Below, piece after piece: positions 6,701 to 8,622 of a stretch of DNA of 8,622 nt. Location: NCBI GenBank assembly GCA_030150085.1, contig JASLGJ010000184.1, forward strand, positions 1 through 8,622. The letters are read 5' to 3'. Positions within the stretch are counted from its first letter, which is position 1; the number at the start of each line of letters is the position of its first letter. The notes beneath the pieces were generated by a model, which was not told the origin of the DNA, ran no database searches, and saw only the letters and a list, made by a program, of their open reading frames with translations. A program made the translations under genes and the position numbers. Origin of the DNA: Candidatus Elarobacter sp. GTDB lineage: Bacteria > Vulcanimicrobiota > Vulcanimicrobiia > Vulcanimicrobiales > Vulcanimicrobiaceae.

Positions 6701-6950
6701 TGGTGGTCGTGGAGCTGATGTAGCGCAGGCCGTCGACGCCGTTGATGGCCTCTTCCAGCGGGGTCGTCACCGACGCCTCGGCCGCTTGCGCGTTGGCCCC
6801 GATGTAGGTCGCGGTCACGGTGACGACCGGCGGCGCGACCTGCGGGAACTGCGCCACCGGCAGGGTCGGGATCGAGACCAGCCCGGCCAGAATGATGAAC
6901 AGCGCGCAGACCGAAGCGAACACCGGCCGGTGCAAGAAGAACCCGATCAT
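3771..6950 (-). CDS. RND multidrug efflux pump inner-membrane subunit, HAE1 family (AcrB-like)
   Basis: This full-length 1059-residue pump starts with MIGFFLHRPVFA, the usual first membrane helix of AcrB-type proteins. Membrane helices follow at about 340-360, 365-385, 392-415, 440-462 and 470-497, and again near 535-552, 868-888, 893-913, 925-945, 970-990 and 1000-1025, with two large periplasmic domains at about 30-335 and 560-865. The proton-relay residues are present: Asp408-Asp409 (GLVVDDAIVVIEN) and Lys938 (LASKNAILIVEFA), equivalent to AcrB Asp407, Asp408 and Lys940. The protein should form a trimer exporting hydrophobic or amphiphilic compounds. It works only with a periplasmic adaptor and an outer-membrane channel, neither of which is next to it: the gene upstream is a divergent Nudix hydrolase and downstream is the toxin-antitoxin pair. 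The ATG at 6950 has GGAAG 9 bases upstream. No internal stop or frameshift is present. Confidence 0.95.
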   Translation of the reverse strand: MIGFFLHRPVFASVCALFIILAGLVSIPTLPVAQFPQVAPPVVTVTATYIGANAQAAEASVTTPLEEAINGVDGLRYISSTTTSDGTSTITCTFALDRNLDLAANDVQNQVNNTIGRLPAEVRATGITVTKNSGTFVIAMGLSAANGRYDRVFVSNYAANTIVDVLKRIRGVNDVRIFGERRYAMRLWLDPTRLNLNHLSAADVVSALQTQNVQIAAGAIGSAPVLRDQPYQISVRAIGRLRTPAEFGNLILRANPDAGYVRLRDVGRVELGAESYAQDLRLDGSDAIGIAVLTLPSANALQVARDVRATMDRLSRRFPPGLSYRFGFDATPFVAESIREVLKTLAISIVLVIAVVFLFLQSWRTTMIPAITIPVSLIGTFALMKALGFSINTLTLFGLTLATGLVVDDAIVVIENIARFVNEKGLHPREGAAAAMKEITGAVVASSLVLLAVFIPVAFFAGTTGQLYKQFALTIACAISISLFNALTLTPTLSALLLGEHEVKRHGFFGAVNRAIDATRTGYHDLLPVLMRYRTLVLALFALGLGATYLAYQKIPTGFLPDEDLGYFYVTVQLPEGASLADTERVTRRIEDMLKDYPEIAIVFEPNGTSFGTNAPNRAVMFVSLQEWNERRRPEQSAEGVMRRLRPRLAQIANATVLAFNPPAIRGIGNLAGFQFELQDQDGVGIPALTAAARGLIADSRRDPTLRNVSTTFRSDSPQLVVEIDRDKAAALGVPLADVFSAMQVYLGSQYVNDFDYLDRSYRVYVQADTPFRNRLSALERIYVRTGPAGGQGATIPLSSLVRTRVDRIAPIVTHYNLQRSIEINGVPAPGYGSGQALSAMTAAAANLPPGTGYEWTGISLEQIEFGSQALVIFGLGLLCVFLVLAANYENYSDPVIILVSVPLAILGAILALDLRGLPSDLYAQVGYLMLIALASKNAILIVEFANQRRAHGLDAASAVREAAQTRLRPILMTSLAFILATVPLVLASGAGAASRVSLGTAVFGGMILSTVLNLFVVPVVYVALARLRTRRGEPGGKRFRLPRVIVPETPLTLEETTK

Positions 6951-6959
6951 CGGCCGGTG
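6921..6959 (-). promoter_or_regulatory. Hairpin enclosing the RND start codon
   Basis: On the minus strand the 9 bases CACCGGCCG just before the ATG (6959-6951) are perfectly complementary to CGGCCGGTG in codons 8-10 (6929-6921). The result is a stem of 8 G-C pairs and 1 A-U pair with a 21-base loop that begins at the AUG. The Shine-Dalgarno-like GGAA lies just outside the 5' arm (6964-6961). The inner arm is also half of a perfect 12-bp palindrome at 6921-6932. The structure could limit translation initiation, or could be a by-product of GC-rich coding sequence (HRPV is conserved in such pumps). Confidence 0.4.
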
Positions 6960-7011
6960 CTTCCACGGCGGCCCAGGGCTTCTTGCTCGCCGAGCCGGAA
7001 TTCACGCAGCC
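6951..7011. promoter_or_regulatory. Divergent intergenic region between RND and Nudix genes
   Basis: These 61 bases separate two divergent start codons and should hold promoters for both, unless the Nudix promoter lies inside the RND gene. I see no good -35/-10 pair on either strand; TTGCTC at 6983-6988 resembles a -35 on the plus strand but lacks a partner. Confidence 0.35.
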
Positions 7012-7566
7012 ATGACACGGCGCATCGCGGCGGTCACGATCGCCATCATCGCCGCGCCGCCGCACGGCGTGCTCTTCGTCGAGCGGGCGGCGCACCTGCG
7101 CGATCACCCCGGCCAGATCGCGCTGCCGGGCGGCTCGGCCGACCCCGAGGACGGCGGCGACCTGGCCCGGACCGCCCTGCGCGAGCTGCGCGAGGAGGTC
7201 GGGGTCGCGCCCGAGCGGGTGACGATCCTCGACCGCCTGCCGGTGGTGCGCCAGACCCGGGCCAACAACTTCGACGTGACGCCGTTCGTGGCCACGGTCG
7301 CGCCGGGCGGGTTCACCATCGACGGCACCGAGACGGCCGGCATGTTCACCATCCCGCTGGAGGTGATCGTCGGCGACGCGCTGCGCGCGGGCACGATCGA
7401 GATCGCCGAGCGGACGATCGAGACCTACCTGCTCGACTACGGCGGCAAGCGGGTCTGGGGCCTGACCGCGCACATCCTGCGCGGCTTCGTCGAGCGCTGG
7501 GCCGACCCGGCGAGCGACCTGCGGACCCGGGTCGAGGCCGCGCTGGCGCTCCCGCGCGGGAGCTAG
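7012..7566 (+). CDS. Nudix hydrolase, CoA-pyrophosphatase type (NudL/NUDT7-like)
   Basis: This 184-residue cytosolic enzyme has the family lead-in HLRDHPGQIALPGG (residues 28-41), then a Nudix box with Arg57-Glu58 and Glu61-Glu62 (RELREEVG). In this family these Glu residues bind the divalent metals that hydrolyse the pyrophosphate bond. The HPGQ-xx-LPGG segment and the C-terminal VWGLTAHILRGF (residues 148-159) are the marks of the CoA pyrophosphatase group, which cleaves CoA or its derivatives into 3',5'-ADP and phosphopantetheine. The spacing between the Asp-Pro-x-Asp part and Arg-Glu is one residue longer than in NudL or NUDT7 as I remember them. I chose the ATG at 7012 because upstream residues do not resemble the family; only a weak GGA precedes it at 12 bases. 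The gene is divergent from the RND pump and convergent with the FUSC gene, so it stands alone. Other nucleoside-diphosphate derivatives remain possible substrates. Confidence 0.87.
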   Translation: MTRRIAAVTIAIIAAPPHGVLFVERAAHLRDHPGQIALPGGSADPEDGGDLARTALRELREEVGVAPERVTILDRLPVVRQTRANNFDVTPFVATVAPGGFTIDGTETAGMFTIPLEVIVGDALRAGTIEIAERTIETYLLDYGGKRVWGLTAHILRGFVERWADPASDLRTRVEAALALPRGS

Positions 7567-7567
7567 C

Positions 7568-8622
7568 TCAGCCGCCCTCGGCGCGCAGGCGGTGCAGCAC
7601 CTCGGCCATGGTGTTGACCGCGTCGACCATCAGGTCGGTCTCCGAGACGAGCGCCCCGAGCTGGGCGTCGGGCTGGAGGTCGAGCGCGCGCTTGAGCGCG
7701 ATCTGGGCCTCGCGCAGCGGCGGCAGGGGGAGCGGGTCGCCCTGCCGCCGCAGCGCGCCCGCGATCGTCTCCAGCGCGGCGTCGAGGCGGTCGGCCAGCA
7801 GCTCCAGCGCGGGGCGGGCGCGGTCCGGCAGGCGCGTGCTGCGCTCCAGCCGGGCCCGCAGGGTCAGCGCCGCGACCCCCAGGCGCCGGCTGGCGGCCAG
7901 GAGCGCCAGCGCCGCCCGGGCCGTGACCGCCTTGGGGCGGACCGGCTCGTTGATCATCGCGTCGACCGACGCCTCGGCGTTCGAGCGCGCCAGCCAGGCC
8001 CCGACCTGCGCGGCGTGGATCGCTTCGAGGTCGGCCTGGTCGGCGGCCAGGAACGCCCGCAGCAGGGCGGTCGCGTAGCGGCGCTGCGCGCCGAGCAGCT
8101 CGGCCAGGTCGAGCGGGACGCGCGAGCGCGACCAGGTCGGCCAGAGCGCGTACAGCGCGACCGCGAGCGCGCCGCCGAGCACCGTCGCCCCGACCCGGTC
8201 CAGCGCCGCCTCGTGCTCGGGCGAGCCGGCCAGCGCGAGCAGAAAGACGACGTAGGCCGTGATCGTCGCGCTGTAGACCCCGTAGTTCACCCCGAACAGC
8301 GCGAAGCCGGTTCCGGCGAAGGCCACCGCGAGCAGCAGGTACAGCGGGGCGGCGGGGTGCAGCGCGGCGACCGCCGAGGCCAGCACCGCGCCCGCGACCG
8401 TGCCGCCGACCCGGGTCGCGCCGCGGGTGAAGGTGCCGGTGAAGTCGGGCCGCAGCACGAGTACCGCGGTGAGCGGGATCCAGTAGCCGCGCTGGAACGG
8501 CAGCAGCCGCTCCGCCGTGGCGGCCAGGCCGAGCGCGGCGGCCATGCGCAGCGCGTGCTGGAAGTAGCGCGAGCGGGGCGAAGCGTTGGCGCGCAGGGTC
8601 TCGAGCGCGTCGCCGAAGGCCG
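7568..8622 (-). CDS. FUSC-family inner-membrane protein (aromatic-acid exporter / YccS-like), 5' end outside window
   Basis: The gene ends at the TGA at 7570-7568 and its frame stays open to the right edge. An ATG at 8545 would give 325 residues, but the 25 codons before it read on as family-like sequence (LRANASPRSRYFQHALR directly before MAAALGLA), so the true start is beyond the window and at least 350 residues are visible. After that come membrane helices in HALRMAAALGLA, GYWIPLTAVLVLRPD, the GGTVAGAVLASAVAAL stretch, LYLLLAVAFAG, ATITAYVVFLLAL and VLGGALAVALYALWP. The GYWIPLTxxxVLRPDF and RxGGTVAGA signatures are those of FUSC_2 proteins. A helical cytosolic domain of about 190 residues follows. 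Such proteins are linked to export of aromatic acids or xenobiotics (AaeB-like) or are of unknown role (YccS). The missing N-terminal part probably holds another set of helices. The stop is 1 base from that of the convergent Nudix gene. Confidence 0.88.
   Translation of the reverse strand, partial: AFGDALETLRANASPRSRYFQHALRMAAALGLAATAERLLPFQRGYWIPLTAVLVLRPDFTGTFTRGATRVGGTVAGAVLASAVAALHPAAPLYLLLAVAFAGTGFALFGVNYGVYSATITAYVVFLLALAGSPEHEAALDRVGATVLGGALAVALYALWPTWSRSRVPLDLAELLGAQRRYATALLRAFLAADQADLEAIHAAQVGAWLARSNAEASVDAMINEPVRPKAVTARAALALLAASRRLGVAALTLRARLERSTRLPDRARPALELLADRLDAALETIAGALRRQGDPLPLPPLREAQIALKRALDLQPDAQLGALVSETDLMVDAVNTMAEVLHRLRAEGG

Noticed and set aside
6820..7011. N-terminal extension of the Nudix protein into the RND gene
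   Set aside because: The extra residues do not match the family and would overlap the RND coding region by about 130 bases. The ATG at 7012 gives the normal family length.
2959..7473. One minus-strand reading frame of about 1500 codons spanning most of the right half
   Set aside because: Only its last 136 codons (2959-3369) are a real gene. The rest runs in another frame of the RND gene and antisense to the Nudix gene, is extremely Arg/Pro/Gly-rich and shows no domain; long open frames are expected at this GC.
4506..8078. Plus-strand open frame of about 1190 codons, antisense to the RND pump
   Set aside because: It has low-complexity Arg/Asp/Gln/Val composition typical of a complement-frame shadow. 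The RND gene opposite has a full set of conserved motifs.
8545..8545. ATG at 8545 as the start of the FUSC gene
   Set aside because: The frame remains open to the window edge and the upstream codons encode the usual FUSC lead-in (RYFQHALR), so this Met is internal.

Overview
The window is very GC-rich (about 70% by eye, with strong G/C third-position bias) and densely coded, with gaps of at most about 80 bases. An HAE1-type RND pump and a secreted PQQ-dependent dehydrogenase point to an aerobic, two-membrane (Gram-negative-type) bacterium. I cannot name the phylum from sequence alone. High-GC groups such as Eremiobacterota/Vulcanimicrobiota, Binatota or Myxococcota are guesses. No rRNA, tRNA, CRISPR array, insertion sequence or phage gene was seen.

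Left part (1-2940, + strand): the 3' end of an HSL-type alpha/beta-hydrolase (esterase) overlaps by 4 bases the start of a classical short-chain dehydrogenase/reductase. After 81 bases follows a signal-peptide-bearing, PQQ-dependent alcohol-dehydrogenase-like beta-propeller. Ester hydrolysis followed by alcohol oxidation is a plausible shared theme, but this is an inference. The propeller has the vicinal Cys-Cys pair and a WDxD metal-site motif whose second Asp sits where lanthanide-dependent enzymes carry their extra ligand.

Middle island (2959-3760, - strand): a minimal nucleotidyltransferase (MntA-like) and a HEPN-domain protein (HepT/DUF86-like) form a two-gene toxin-antitoxin module with 2 bases between them. 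The GC content here is visibly lower (about 53-57% in lines I counted), suggesting acquisition. Its promoter looks leaderless, with a dyad over the -35 zone. Both proteins lack one residue of the usual family signatures: the third acidic residue of the MNT active site and the Arg of the HEPN Rx4H motif. This pair is the most unusual item in the window.

Right part (3771-8622): a complete 1059-residue RND pump subunit (- strand) with no adjacent membrane-fusion protein or outer-membrane channel; a divergent Nudix hydrolase of the CoA-pyrophosphatase type (+ strand); and, convergent with it at a 1-base gap, a FUSC-family membrane protein (- strand) whose reading frame runs off the right edge. 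The RND mRNA can form a 9-bp hairpin that places the start codon in its loop.
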